NCBI GenBank assembly: GCA_021771915.1
Contig: JAETNY010000007.1
Location: 1-64,000 of the forward strand
DNA: 64,000 nucleotides
Reading direction: 5' to 3'
DNA from: Bacillota bacterium
GTDB lineage: Bacteria; Bacillota; Dehalobacteriia; UBA4068; UBA4997
Part shown: positions 18,134 to 25,971 of the stretch, piece after piece
Layout of the letters: every line of letters begins with the position of its first letter
How positions within the stretch are numbered: position 1 is the first letter of the stretch
The notes under the pieces: model-generated
Seen by the model: only the letters and a program-made list of their open reading frames with translations
Databases searched by the model: none
Told to the model about the DNA's origin: nothing
Made by a program: the position numbers and the translations under genes

Positions 18134-18331
18134 ATGATTAGAAAAAAAGCTGTTGTCAGCATAAATGAATGTGTTGCCTGTGGCTGTTGTCTTAAGGTTT
18201 GCCCCAGAAATGCAATTTCTATCCCAGCTGGTATCCATTCCGTAATCAACCTGGATCTTTGTGTTGGTTGCGGAAAATGCGCCAAAGAATGCCCGGCAAG
18301 CGTTATCTCACTGGAGGTTGTAGAAGAATGA
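18134..18331 (+). CDS. Two-cluster 4Fe-4S ferredoxin-like protein
   Basis: A 65-aa protein with two CxxCxxCxxxCP motifs (CVACGCCLKVCP and CVGCGKCAKECP), each binding a 4Fe-4S cluster for electron transfer. GGAGTTTTAAA precedes the ATG. Its last codon overlaps the next gene as ATGA, so the ferredoxin and the membrane protein are translated together. Confidence 0.9.
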   Translation: MIRKKAVVSINECVACGCCLKVCPRNAISIPAGIHSVINLDLCVGCGKCAKECPASVISLEVVEE

Positions 18332-18921
18332 ACAGAAAAAAGAAATGGTATGATTACCTTTGGCTTGTTTCTCTTACTTATCTGATTTTAGGTTTTTTCA
18401 ATATCCTTTTTGCCTGGCTGGGACTCTTTTGCTTTTTTATCCCACTTCTCATAGCAATTATAAATGGCAACAAGGCATATTGCAACAAATATTGCGGCAG
18501 AGGTCAACTTTTTGCCCTTATCGGCGGCCGATTTGGCCTTTCATCAAAAAAAGATATTCCTAAATGGCTAAAATCCAAAACCTTTCGCTATGGCTTTTTA
18601 ATTTTCTTTCTTACCATGTTCTGCCTTATGCTTTGGAACACCTATCTGGTTTTTGCCGGAAACAACGATTTAAATACGGTTGTAACCCTGCTCTGGACAT
18701 TTAAACTGCCATGGCATTGGGCATATCATGGCACGCTGTTTTCTGCCGGCGTCGCCCAGTTTGCATTCGGCTTTTACAGCGTAATGCTAACGTCTACGGT
18801 GCTTGGACTGTTCACCATGATTTTATTCAAACCTCGCTCCTGGTGCGTATACTGCCCTATGGGAACAATGACGCAGCTTATATGCCAGGCCAAAAACCAT
18901 AACACCGCACAGGAAAATTAA
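18328..18921 (+). CDS. NapH-like 4Fe-4S membrane protein
   Basis: About 197 aa from MNRKKKWYDYLW; the ORF-track start at 18199 would run antisense-frame through the ferredoxin gene and lacks a ribosome site, whereas GGAGGTTGTAGAAG precedes 18328. Four to five membrane helices (YLILGFFNILFAWLGLFCFF, FLIFFLTMFCLMLW) and cysteine motifs CNKYCGRGQ and WCVYCPMGTMTQ resemble the polyferredoxin NapH/YccM group. With the ferredoxin it probably moves electrons across or to the membrane; partner enzyme unknown. It converges on the Crp/Fnr gene. Confidence 0.8.
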   Translation: MNRKKKWYDYLWLVSLTYLILGFFNILFAWLGLFCFFIPLLIAIINGNKAYCNKYCGRGQLFALIGGRFGLSSKKDIPKWLKSKTFRYGFLIFFLTMFCLMLWNTYLVFAGNNDLNTVVTLLWTFKLPWHWAYHGTLFSAGVAQFAFGFYSVMLTSTVLGLFTMILFKPRSWCVYCPMGTMTQLICQAKNHNTAQEN

Positions 18922-18927
18922 CCTATA

Positions 18928-19602
18928 TTAAACAGCTAACTCACGCAAACGATTTTTATTAAGGATAGTAACGCCGCCCCGGGAAACCTCAACCAAACCC
19001 TCGCCGGCAAAATATTTCAACATTCTGGAGATAACCTCACGGGCAGAACCCATATATCGGGCAATCTGCCCGTGCGTCATCAGAATTGTATCTGAACCAG
19101 TCCGGGTCGCTTCATCTAAAAGAAAAATTGCCAGCCTTTTATCTATACTCATAAAAAGTATTTGCTGCATTACCCACATCACATCTGCAAAACGGCTGAT
19201 TACCGCTTCCTGCGCAAATATTTTGATATCAGGATTGCGCTGTGAAACTGCGGCAAAGGCAGGCCCACTAATAACATAACATTCGCTGTCCTCCTCAGCG
19301 TCCACAAGGACGTCAAAAGTGACGCTATCCAATACGCAGGAGGCCGATAACATGCATAAATCGTCCTGATGCAAACGATAAAGCGTAATATCTTTCCCCG
19401 TGTCAGACATCATATACAATCGCAGACTGCCGGAACGCACCAGTATCACACCGGAACATTTACTGCCGTCATGAATATTCTTGCCCCGGGGATAATTAAC
19501 AACATAAGAATTTTGGCAGATATAGTTTCTGTCTTTCGCTGATATTTTCTCCCAAAAAGGAAAAATCTCTTTATAAACATCTTCAAACATTTTTTCTGAC
19601 AT
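18928..19602 (-). CDS. Crp/Fnr-family transcriptional regulator
   Basis: About 224 aa from the methionine at 19602 (MSEKMFEDVY); the longer track start adds 12 residues without a better ribosome site. The N-terminal cyclic-nucleotide-binding-like domain (FPFWEKISAKDR, GKDITLYRLHQDD) precedes a winged helix with THGQIARYMGSAREVISRML as recognition region. No FNR-style four-cysteine cluster is evident, so the effector is unknown. It faces the ferredoxin/NapH pair with only six bases between stops, so it does not share a promoter with them, but this family often controls redox genes. Confidence 0.87.
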   Translation of the reverse strand: MSEKMFEDVYKEIFPFWEKISAKDRNYICQNSYVVNYPRGKNIHDGSKCSGVILVRSGSLRLYMMSDTGKDITLYRLHQDDLCMLSASCVLDSVTFDVLVDAEEDSECYVISGPAFAAVSQRNPDIKIFAQEAVISRFADVMWVMQQILFMSIDKRLAIFLLDEATRTGSDTILMTHGQIARYMGSAREVISRMLKYFAGEGLVEVSRGGVTILNKNRLRELAV

Positions 19603-19677
19603 ATCCTGATTATTCCTCTGTTTTATTTTCAGAACCAATAATCATTATGCCTCTATTCGTGCAAAAAATCAAGTTTT

Positions 19678-19710
19678 TTAAAGAAGAATGGACAATCCAT
19701 TCTTCTTTAA
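19678..19710. terminator. Perfect 15-bp inverted repeat, probable terminator
   Basis: TTAAAGAAGAATGGA, loop CAA, TCCATTCTTCTTTAA. The arms are exact complements. On the minus strand it follows the 85-aa gene and repeat copy 1 and leads into TTTAAAAAAC; an operator for the regulator gene just downstream is the alternative. Confidence 0.55.
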
Positions 19711-19738
19711 TATTTATATTAATTTTCCCCAAAAAAAT

Positions 19739-19800
19739 AGCGCGCAGCCAAACCAGCCGCGCACCACAACAGGAACAGTCATATACGGACTGCACCGTTT
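19739..19800 (-). repeat. Structured intergenic repeat, copy 1
   Basis: Minus-strand reading GTGCAGTCC then TGTTCCTGTTGTGG then a hairpin GGTGCGC-loop-GCGCGCT. Related to copies at 20261 and 21050. It begins seven bases after the stop of the 85-aa gene. The stem holds through G-U pairs that exist only in the minus-strand RNA. Confidence 0.75.
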
Positions 19801-19806
19801 AAATGT

Positions 19807-20055
19807 TTAATCTTTTTCCGAAAAATATCCAGATATAACTGCTAATAAAATTGCAATAAACCAATAGAATTTTAATATCGTTATACTAAAGTTTGCAGGA
19901 ATATGAAAAAAATCTGCGATTGGACTGACCACTGCAACATCAAGCCACCAACCAAACGGTGTAAATAATATTCCAAGAAAGATTATCCCAAAAAAAATCA
20001 TTACAAAGCTAATTATTCCTAAAATATGACCGGTTTTTCTGGATAATTTTTTCAT
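19807..20055 (-). CDS. Small two-helix membrane protein
   Basis: About 82 aa from the ATG at 20055 (MKKLSRKTGHIL); the track start is a TTG three codons earlier. Two hydrophobic helices (HILGIISFVMIFFGIIFLGIL and ILKFYWFIAILLAVISGYF) with a short loop. No family recognised. It lies between repeat copies 1 and 2. Weak ribosome site, so expression is uncertain. Confidence 0.5.
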   Translation of the reverse strand: MKKLSRKTGHILGIISFVMIFFGIIFLGILFTPFGWWLDVAVVSPIADFFHIPANFSITILKFYWFIAILLAVISGYFSEKD

Positions 20056-20218
20056 TTTAAACAATATTAACGCCCAATATCTATCTGATAAATTTTTGAA
20101 GATGAAACCAAGTGTCTTGGATATAGAGTACCATACAAAGAAAGAATATTTTTATAATTTATAAAGTACAAATCCATTAAGATTTCCACTTATTTTTTTC
20201 TTGCTTAATATTCCAATT

Positions 20219-20329
20219 TCCTCCTAAAATTTTAAGTTATTTCAATTTTCTTTACAAAGTTGCGGCGCGCAGCCAGGACAGGCGCGCGCCACAACAGGAA
20301 CAGCCATAAAGCCCAAAATACTGTGCCAC
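20219..20329 (-). repeat. Structured intergenic repeat, copy 2, with shared AGGAGG tail
   Basis: The hairpin GGCGCGC-loop-GCGCGCC is perfect here. It is followed on the minus strand by GAAAATTGAAATAACTTAAAATTTTAGGAGG, which is shared almost exactly with copy 3. The rest of the 300-base gap (20065-20364) shows no gene; a short frame after AGGAGG decays quickly. Confidence 0.75.
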
Positions 20330-20364
20330 TTTTTTAATTCATGTTTCATTTTGGTATAGATGCA

Positions 20365-20823
20365 CTATTCAAAATCGCTGGCCAAATACCCCAACAAAGC
20401 ACGAAATTGCAAACTCTCATTATCATAATCTTCCTGCGATACACCTCGCGCTAACATCATATCAATAAAAAGCTTATTGCTGGAAGAACACATATAACCA
20501 GTCTTTTCCTCAAAAACAATATAACACATATCCTGCATAAGCAACGTGTTGGGTTCAGCAGCAAAATACTGACGGGCACGCTCGTCCATTATTACCTCAA
20601 AGAAACGAAAAACCATTTCATCAGGCATTATTTGCAATTTTTCATTATTAATACAATAAAAGGCGTTAAGTTTAAGCGCCTCACGATAATAATCAGAAAA
20701 TTTTCCTGCGCCTATTTCCTGCACAGTCAATTTGTTTTTTAACAAAATACTCAATTCCAACACAGTTTTAGGGCCGATTTTAATTAAATGCTTAAAACTT
20801 TTTAACTGCTCATCATAATTCAA
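20365..20823 (-). CDS. Hypothetical protein, 152 aa
   Basis: A soluble, helix-rich protein (SFKHLIKIGPKTVLELSILL; MLARGVSQEDYDNESLQF) starting with TTG at 20823 after GGTAGGGTTTCAGC. No transmembrane segment, signal peptide or family motif is recognised. It is followed by repeat copy 2 and preceded by a candidate peptide gene; these look like one duplicated layout of repeat, AGGAGG, small frame and gene. Confidence 0.55.
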   Translation of the reverse strand: MNYDEQLKSFKHLIKIGPKTVLELSILLKNKLTVQEIGAGKFSDYYREALKLNAFYCINNEKLQIMPDEMVFRFFEVIMDERARQYFAAEPNTLLMQDMCYIVFEEKTGYMCSSSNKLFIDMMLARGVSQEDYDNESLQFRALLGYLASDFE

Positions 20824-20848
20824 GCTGAAACCCTACCTTTTCAAAAAT

Positions 20849-20998
20849 CTATTCCTTAAAACATTTACTTAATTTCACCAAGTTTAGATACCATATCAAC
20901 ACTTCTACACATAATAAACATCCGCTACCCAGGCCGGAGCCGCCAGCGCAAAGCACCTGAATAAGACTTAATAAATTCTTCTTTGTTGTTATGTTAAT
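20849..20998 (-). CDS. Candidate 49-aa Gly/Cys-rich peptide with possible ATT start
   Basis: Directly after AGGAGG of repeat copy 3, the frame from ATT (20998) reads INITTKKNLLSLIQVLCAG then GSGLGSGCLLCVEV and runs 49 codons to TAG. It has a basic start, a GG followed by GSGLGSGC, three clustered cysteines and a hydrophobic tail, which is the look of a small secreted or modified peptide. No ATG, GTG or TTG is available at the right distance; an in-frame GTG lies 12 codons in. Real only if ATT is used as a start or the gene has decayed. Confidence 0.35.
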   Translation of the reverse strand: MNITTKKNLLSLIQVLCAGGSGLGSGCLLCVEVLIWYLNLVKLSKCFKE

Positions 20999-21118
20999 TC
21001 CCTCCTGAAAATTTTAAGTTTTTTCAATTTTCCTGAAAATGCCAAAAAGTTGCGGCGCGCAGCCAAACCAGCCACGCGCCGTATAAGGAGCAGCCATATA
21101 TCACAGAGGACTGCACTA
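20999..21118 (-). repeat. Structured intergenic repeat, copy 3, with shared AGGAGG tail
   Basis: Minus strand GTGCAGTCCTCTGTG, TGGCTGCTCC, hairpin GGCGCGT-loop-GCGCGCC (one G-U), then the A/T tail and AGGAGG common to copy 2. It starts about 50 bases after the stop of the 328-aa secreted protein gene. Confidence 0.75.
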
Positions 21119-21166
21119 TTACCACAATTTCTAATCAGAATAAATATATTAAATACAAATATAATC

Positions 21167-22153
21167 TTAACTAAGAGTTACCGCTCTTGCTGTATAACTT
21201 TTCATAGAACCACCGGCACCTATTGACAATACCGGAAGTCCTGTTGCAGATATTGCCACACTTATATTACCAAAACCAAATGTTTTATGTCCATATGCAG
21301 CCTGAATATTAGCCGTACCCTCAGCAATAATACCATATTTTATATATGCACTAAATGAAGTACATTTAGCACTACTTCCACTTGTACAATAATCACATCT
21401 TGTATCAATATTATCAAAATACAAACATGGTACAAAATTATCATAATTCATTACTAAGTCAGCATCAACTGTTGAATTAGCATTTACACTTCTATACCTT
21501 GTAGTTTGTCTGGAACAACCATTTTGACATACAAACGTTTGATTTACATTACCCTGCTCTGTAAAAGCATCATTAAAGAAAGCGTTCGTACCCAATACAA
21601 AAACATCAGACATCTTATTAACATTAATTTTCAGCCAAGTAGCATGCGCCCACACAGTAAAATACTTTTGTGAACCACTGGTCTTTGTTTTGGTAGAAGA
21701 GGTGGTAATTTGCATAACACCATCAGTTGATGTCCAATCAGCTGCCATTGCAATAAGTGCCTCCTCTTTGCTAAGTTCTTCTACCATACCTTGCTCATCT
21801 ACAAGAAGATAAACATTAGATGTTGAGATATTATCATATTCCAACATATCTAATATTTCATTTTCTGGCAGACCTTCACTGTTTTGCTCCGTAAATTCCA
21901 TAATAAATTTTGCTAAATCAATATCAGAAATTTCTAAATGATTATTTCTTACTTCTTCAACAAAACCATTTAAATTTTCAAAAGTGGTTACAACAGCACC
22001 TGATTCTTGTACAGCTTCTGTAACCTGAACAGTAGAATTTGCAATTTCATATAAGTCAATTTCAGCATTTTCAGATGCCAAAGCCGGTGTTGTTAACGCA
22101 AAACATAAGCATAAAGCTAAAATCAAGTTCATTAATGTTCGTTTACTTGTCAT
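21167..22153 (-). CDS. Secreted hypothetical protein, 328 aa
   Basis: A clear signal peptide (TLMNLILALCLCFALTTPALAS) with cleavage after ALA. The mature N-terminal part is acidic and helical (about 25-140), then a Thr/Ser-rich beta region with eight cysteines, several in a CxxGC/CDYC layout (TFVCQNGCSRQTTRYR, TRCDYCTSG). The C-terminus is Gly/Ser beta-like. AAGGAGGCG stands before the ATG. No family recognised. It follows the 128-aa secreted protein gene in the same direction and may be read through from the ECF-type promoter there. Confidence 0.75.
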   Translation of the reverse strand: MTSKRTLMNLILALCLCFALTTPALASENAEIDLYEIANSTVQVTEAVQESGAVVTTFENLNGFVEEVRNNHLEISDIDLAKFIMEFTEQNSEGLPENEILDMLEYDNISTSNVYLLVDEQGMVEELSKEEALIAMAADWTSTDGVMQITTSSTKTKTSGSQKYFTVWAHATWLKINVNKMSDVFVLGTNAFFNDAFTEQGNVNQTFVCQNGCSRQTTRYRSVNANSTVDADLVMNYDNFVPCLYFDNIDTRCDYCTSGSSAKCTSFSAYIKYGIIAEGTANIQAAYGHKTFGFGNISVAISATGLPVLSIGAGGSMKSYTARAVTLS

Positions 22154-22285
22154 TGTAAACGCCTCCTTTTAATTTTCATTATTTTGCATCAACGGGAAAA
22201 TTTAATTTTTTTCCGGGCATACTCCCTTTCAGTTTCTATCAAAATTCCCCCAAAAGGGGAAAAAGCCCACAACAAACTATTAACA

Positions 22286-22672
22286 CTATTTTGTAGCATA
22301 AGCATAAACGGTAATTGCTTCACCGGCCACGTTTATATCGCACTTGATACGATAACTGCCGCTGCCGCTGATTGTATAGCTATCAGAAAAATGGAGAGAG
22401 CCATTATCGCTTAAACCGGACCAGCTTGTCACATAAGCATAGCTGTTATTGGAATTTAACTTCTGCAAGGTTACCGTTGCTGTAATTTTGTAACTGCTAT
22501 ATGCCGCGTCCACGTCCAAGGAACAATATGCATTACTGTTTCTTATAGTAAGTACAGGCTTACAAAGGTCCGTATTATCCCAAATCGGCATAATATCAGA
22601 GGCCAAAGCCACAGAACTGAAAGCCATAGTAAATATCATCACCAATGCCAGGAGCAATGTTTTTTTCTTCAT
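22286..22672 (-). CDS. Small secreted protein (possibly DUF6147-like)
   Basis: 128 aa with signal peptide TLLLALVMIFTMAFSSVALA. The mature part is a single beta-sandwich-like domain: CKPVLTIRNSNAYCSLDV, ITATVTLQKLNSN, SWSGLSDNGSLHFSDSYT. This pattern resembles small Firmicute secreted proteins I know as DUF6147 (from memory, uncertain). AAAGGAGGTG precedes the ATG. An ECF-type promoter matching the one in front of the sigma gene lies about 80 bases upstream. Confidence 0.75.
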   Translation of the reverse strand: MKKKTLLLALVMIFTMAFSSVALASDIMPIWDNTDLCKPVLTIRNSNAYCSLDVDAAYSSYKITATVTLQKLNSNNSYAYVTSWSGLSDNGSLHFSDSYTISGSGSYRIKCDINVAGEAITVYAYATK

Positions 22673-22751
22673 CTTTTACACCTCCTTTCTATATTTTATC
22701 AAGAAACAATTTACCTAACCTCATTTGACAAATTTACCCTAATTTGTTTCT

Positions 22752-22789
22752 CATATATATAGACGCATTTAGAAACATGATTGTGACAA
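22752..22789 (-). promoter_or_regulatory. ECF-type promoter of the 128-aa secreted protein gene
   Basis: Minus strand TTGTCACAAT, 14 bases, then CGTC and TATATATATG. The same 38-base layout with TTGTCACAAT at one end and AAATnCGT plus TAnATATATG at the other stands before the sigma factor gene. Confidence 0.65.
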
Positions 22790-22856
22790 AAAAATTTTTT
22801 TTCTTAGATTTTTTTCAAAAATAAAATATTCATTTTGAATATAAACACCCCATAAG

Positions 22857-23555
22857 CTATTTTATCAAAATATCATTGGCAATCTTTATTAATTCTTTTG
22901 CTGATAAATCGCCATTAATGCTTAAAGCAATATTGTCATCAAACTCTGTCCATAACAAACTGTTCCGCCTATTTTCCTTATCGCGCACAAGGAAAATAGC
23001 CTGCCGGCCATTGTTTAAAGCAATACGTTGCTGTTTATGATACTCATTATCATAATACATCTTGAAATTCGCATCGTTAACGTCAGCATAAATTGTTAAA
23101 ATTTTTCCGTCAGTATTTACATATTCCCAAACTGCATGAGTTTTAGCTCCATTTATATCAAAATAATCAAGTTCATAGCCCTCTGGAATATAGGCAATTT
23201 CAATCTCAGGTAAAATTAACTTTTCATCTTTCAACGCATAAAAAGCAAAATGATAACTATTATACCCCTCATGCCATTCTGTGAACAGGTTGGTAGCGAT
23301 AACTCGCAACTGCGGCACGCCGAAAAGGACGCCACAAGCAATCGCCAACAGCACCATAGCCGTCATCATATAACGCCGCAGTTTCAGCAATGGTCTTTCC
23401 TGCCAGTGCTTAACATACTCAAAAGGATTTGCCAACATTCGCTTAAAACGCCAACGATATTTAAGGGAAAGTACCCCTTGCCAATCTGGAGTTTCCGCAT
23501 AATAATCAGCTAATGCTTCAGATAAAACACGGTCAAATTCACAATCTTCTAACAA
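22857..23555 (-). CDS. Membrane anti-sigma-like protein with DUF4367 domain
   Basis: 232 aa. Cytoplasmic N-terminus about residues 1-64, one membrane helix (MMTAMVLLAIACGVLFGVP, about 66-85), and an extracytoplasmic domain whose YIPEGYELDYFDI and later TDGKILTIYAD are typical of DUF4367. Located eight bases after the sigma factor gene and so very likely its anti-sigma factor, releasing it on an envelope signal; that role is inference from arrangement. Confidence 0.8.
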   Translation of the reverse strand: MLEDCEFDRVLSEALADYYAETPDWQGVLSLKYRWRFKRMLANPFEYVKHWQERPLLKLRRYMMTAMVLLAIACGVLFGVPQLRVIATNLFTEWHEGYNSYHFAFYALKDEKLILPEIEIAYIPEGYELDYFDINGAKTHAVWEYVNTDGKILTIYADVNDANFKMYYDNEYHKQQRIALNNGRQAIFLVRDKENRRNSLLWTEFDDNIALSINGDLSAKELIKIANDILIK

Positions 23556-23563
23556 ACTATCAC

Positions 23564-24088
23564 CTACTTAAAATTCTCTGTCAACCTCTCACGCAGCATT
23601 TTTCTGGCGCGGCTCAATCTTTGTCTGGCATTATCCGATGATATTCCCAGCATCTCAGCAATTTCTGAAATTCCATAGCCAAAAAGATAATATAATGCCA
23701 ACGGTTCCCGATATTTTTCGGGCAGATTTTTAATTTCATCAAGCAGAAAATTGCGCTCTTCCACTCTATCAACATAAGGCTGCTGTTCCCAAAATTCATT
23801 ACTCATTGGCAAACCAGATTTATACTCTTTCCTTAAAATATCTTTCGCTGTGTTAACTGCAACCGCCACCAGCCAAGCCGCCCGGCGTTCCGGCGCCACC
23901 GCGCGCAGCTTTTCTATCGACTTAATAATTTTTAAAAAACTCTCATGCACCGCTTCCGCCGCCAAACCCTTATCATGTGTAACATTTGTTGCCGACAACA
24001 TCATCTTGCGCCAATATAAATTGTAAACATCTGTAATAAGCTGTTTGTCAGCGTCAGTTTTCAGAATGCTTAAATATAATGCTAACAT
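23564..24088 (-). CDS. ECF-subfamily RNA polymerase sigma factor
   Basis: 174 aa. Region 2 covers AVHESFLKIIKSIEKL and AAWLVAVAVNTAKDIL; region 4 is LPEKYREPLALYYLFGYG followed by ISEIAEMLGISSDNARQRLSRARKML, the DNA -35 reading helix-turn-helix. It would direct RNA polymerase to the two matching promoters seen here, one upstream of its own gene. Followed by the DUF4367 anti-sigma candidate. Confidence 0.9.
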   Translation of the reverse strand: MLALYLSILKTDADKQLITDVYNLYWRKMMLSATNVTHDKGLAAEAVHESFLKIIKSIEKLRAVAPERRAAWLVAVAVNTAKDILRKEYKSGLPMSNEFWEQQPYVDRVEERNFLLDEIKNLPEKYREPLALYYLFGYGISEIAEMLGISSDNARQRLSRARKMLRERLTENFK

Positions 24089-24144
24089 ATATTATCCCCG
24101 CCCCGGTTTATATTTTAACTGAAACGCGAATATCTGTCAACACG

Positions 24145-24182
24145 CATATATTTAAACGAATTTCAAACTTTAATTGTGACAA
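24145..24182 (-). promoter_or_regulatory. ECF-type promoter of the sigma factor gene
   Basis: Minus strand TTGTCACAAT, 14 bases, CGTT and TAAATATATG; identical in length and in about 25 of 38 positions to the promoter at 22752-22789. It suggests autoregulation. Confidence 0.65.
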
Positions 24183-24317
24183 GGAGAATAAAAATATTTT
24201 TCACCAGCGCAAAGAAACGGCCAACACACCCATTTTTGCGCTAAAATATTGCTATTTTGCCCCCAACATGGTATTATTAAATATTATAACAAATTAAATT
24301 TAAATGAGGAAAAAACT

Positions 24318-24773
24318 ATGCCAAAAATTGAAAGATTACTTCTGGTCTGCACAGGCAACACCTGCCGCAGTCCCATGGCTGAAGCCCTTTGCCGGCAATA
24401 TCTGCCCCACATCGAAACGCTTTCCGCCGGCGTAGGCGCAATACCCGGATTGCCGGCCAGTATTGGCGCCATAGAAGCCATGCAGCGGCGCGGTCTGAAC
24501 CTGGACCACCACCGCAGCCGGCCGCTTTCCAGCTATCTGCTGGCCGACGCCGATTTGGTGCTGTGTATGAGCCAAAGCCATAAACAAGTCATTTTACAGG
24601 CTTTGCCAGAGGAATGTAATGGCAAGGTGTTCACCCTCGCCGAGTATGTAGACGAGCCAAATCAGGAAATTGACGACCCTTTTGGCGGCGACCAGGAGGT
24701 TTATGAAGCCTGTGCCCAACAAATTGAAGAACTAATCAAAAAGCTGGCTGCCAAATTAGAGGAAAAAGCCTAA
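24318..24773 (+). CDS. ywlE: Low-molecular-weight protein arginine phosphatase
   Basis: About 151 aa from MPKIERLLLV, with TGAGGAAAAAACT before the ATG at 24318; the upstream track start lacks a site. P-loop VCTGNTCRSPMAEA: the threonine in CTGNTCR is the residue that marks arginine rather than tyrosine phosphatases in YwlE. The general acid is in DDPFGGD. It removes phosphate from phospho-arginine in proteins, opposing McsB-type kinases. Followed by rpiB and the UPF0340 gene, the same order as ywlE-ywlF-ywlG of Bacillus subtilis. Confidence 0.88.
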   Translation: MPKIERLLLVCTGNTCRSPMAEALCRQYLPHIETLSAGVGAIPGLPASIGAIEAMQRRGLNLDHHRSRPLSSYLLADADLVLCMSQSHKQVILQALPEECNGKVFTLAEYVDEPNQEIDDPFGGDQEVYEACAQQIEELIKKLAAKLEEKA

Positions 24774-24844
24774 ATACAGCGAATAATTTAACAGTTGTTT
24801 AAATTAACCAAAATTTAACTCTAATAAGGAGGCTGCCAAAAAAC

Positions 24845-25360
24845 ATGAACAATGCTTCAGCAAAAATTGCTTTGGGCTGCGACCATGCCGCCTATCAGCT
24901 TAAAGAACAGATTAAAACGCATCTGCTGGCCAAGGGGCTGGAAGTGAAGGATTTTGGCACTTTTGACGAAACTTCTGTGGATTATCCCGATTATGCGTTT
25001 TTTGTCGGCAAAGCCGTCACCAGCGGCGAATGCAGCCGCGGCATTGTGCTTTGCGGCACTGGTATCGGCATTAGTATTGCCGCCAACAAAATTCCCGGTG
25101 TGCGCGCCGCTCTCTGCCATGATTTATTCACCGCAGAAGCCTGTCGCCAACATAACAACGCCAATGTTCTGGCTATGGGCGCACGCGTTCTGGAGCCGGA
25201 ATTGGCATTGCAGATTTTGGACGTCTGGCTGAAAACTGAATTTGAGGGCGGCCGTCATCAACGCCGTCTGGACAAAATAACCGGCATTGAGGATACTATG
25301 GCCGTGGAACATGCCCAGGAATTGGCGAATATTGTAAACAATGTGAATAACACCAAATAA
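24845..25360 (+). CDS. rpiB: Ribose-5-phosphate isomerase B
   Basis: 171 aa. Interconverts ribose-5-phosphate and ribulose-5-phosphate in the pentose phosphate pathway. Family signatures: ALGCDHAAYQLKEQI at the start, GIVLCGTGIGISIAANK with the catalytic cysteine, and ALCHDLFTAEACRQHNNANVLAMG. The C-terminus extends about 20 residues past the usual length with an acidic/Asn-rich tail. AAGGAGGCTGCC precedes the ATG. Confidence 0.93.
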   Translation: MNNASAKIALGCDHAAYQLKEQIKTHLLAKGLEVKDFGTFDETSVDYPDYAFFVGKAVTSGECSRGIVLCGTGIGISIAANKIPGVRAALCHDLFTAEACRQHNNANVLAMGARVLEPELALQILDVWLKTEFEGGRHQRRLDKITGIEDTMAVEHAQELANIVNNVNNTK

Positions 25361-25386
25361 TCTAAGCCCAAAGGAGCAAAATCTAC

Positions 25387-25968
25387 ATGAATAAGCCTGA
25401 ATATCTGGAATTGGAACTCCCGGCGGAACAGCTGAAAGCGCTGCATGATGAAGCCGCAGAGTTATTTTATGATTTTTTACAGGCCGCCATGCCGCCCCAA
25501 GGCGGTTTGCTGGTGATTGGCTGTTCCACCAGTGAAATTTTGGGCGGTCAAATCGGTCAAAATGGCTGCCGCCGCCTTGGCGAAGTTCTGGCACAGGCCG
25601 CACTAGCTGAAGCTGAAAGCTATGGACTGACAGCCGCCGCCCAATGCTGCGAGCATTTAAACCGCGCGCTGGTTATGGAAAAAACCGCCGCTTTAAGCAG
25701 GGGACTGAATATCGTAAGCGCCGTGCCGAAACCGCATGCCGGGGGCAGTTTTGCCGCCGCCTTTTATCAGCAGCTGCAAGACCCGGTGCTGGTGGAAACG
25801 GCTACCGCGGATTGTGGGCTGGACATCGGCCAAACCCTGATTGGCATGCACCTGCGCCACGTTGCCGTTCCTCTGCGTCTGCCCCAGAAAATGCTGGGAC
25901 AAGCTGTGATAACCGCAGCCTCCACCCGTCCGCCGCTGATTGGCGGTGAACGCGCGGAGTATAAATAA
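25387..25968 (+). CDS. ywlG: TIGR01440/UPF0340 family protein
   Basis: 193 aa. Contains LLVIGCSTSEILGGQIG, AAQCCEHLNRALVMEK and KPHAGGSFAAAFYQQ, the conserved blocks of the YwlG family. Function is unknown in the family. Gene order after rpiB matches Bacillus. AAGGAGCAAAATCTAC precedes the ATG. Four bases separate it from the DUF1836 gene. Confidence 0.88.
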   Translation: MNKPEYLELELPAEQLKALHDEAAELFYDFLQAAMPPQGGLLVIGCSTSEILGGQIGQNGCRRLGEVLAQAALAEAESYGLTAAAQCCEHLNRALVMEKTAALSRGLNIVSAVPKPHAGGSFAAAFYQQLQDPVLVETATADCGLDIGQTLIGMHLRHVAVPLRLPQKMLGQAVITAASTRPPLIGGERAEYK

Positions 25969-25971
25969 GCC

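Noticed and set aside
19610-19795. 61-aa frame including repeat copy 1 (CSCCGARLVWLRA)
   Set aside because: Similar words appear in all three repeat copies but frames end differently and starts differ; the conserved hairpin with G-U pairs explains the similarity better than a protein.
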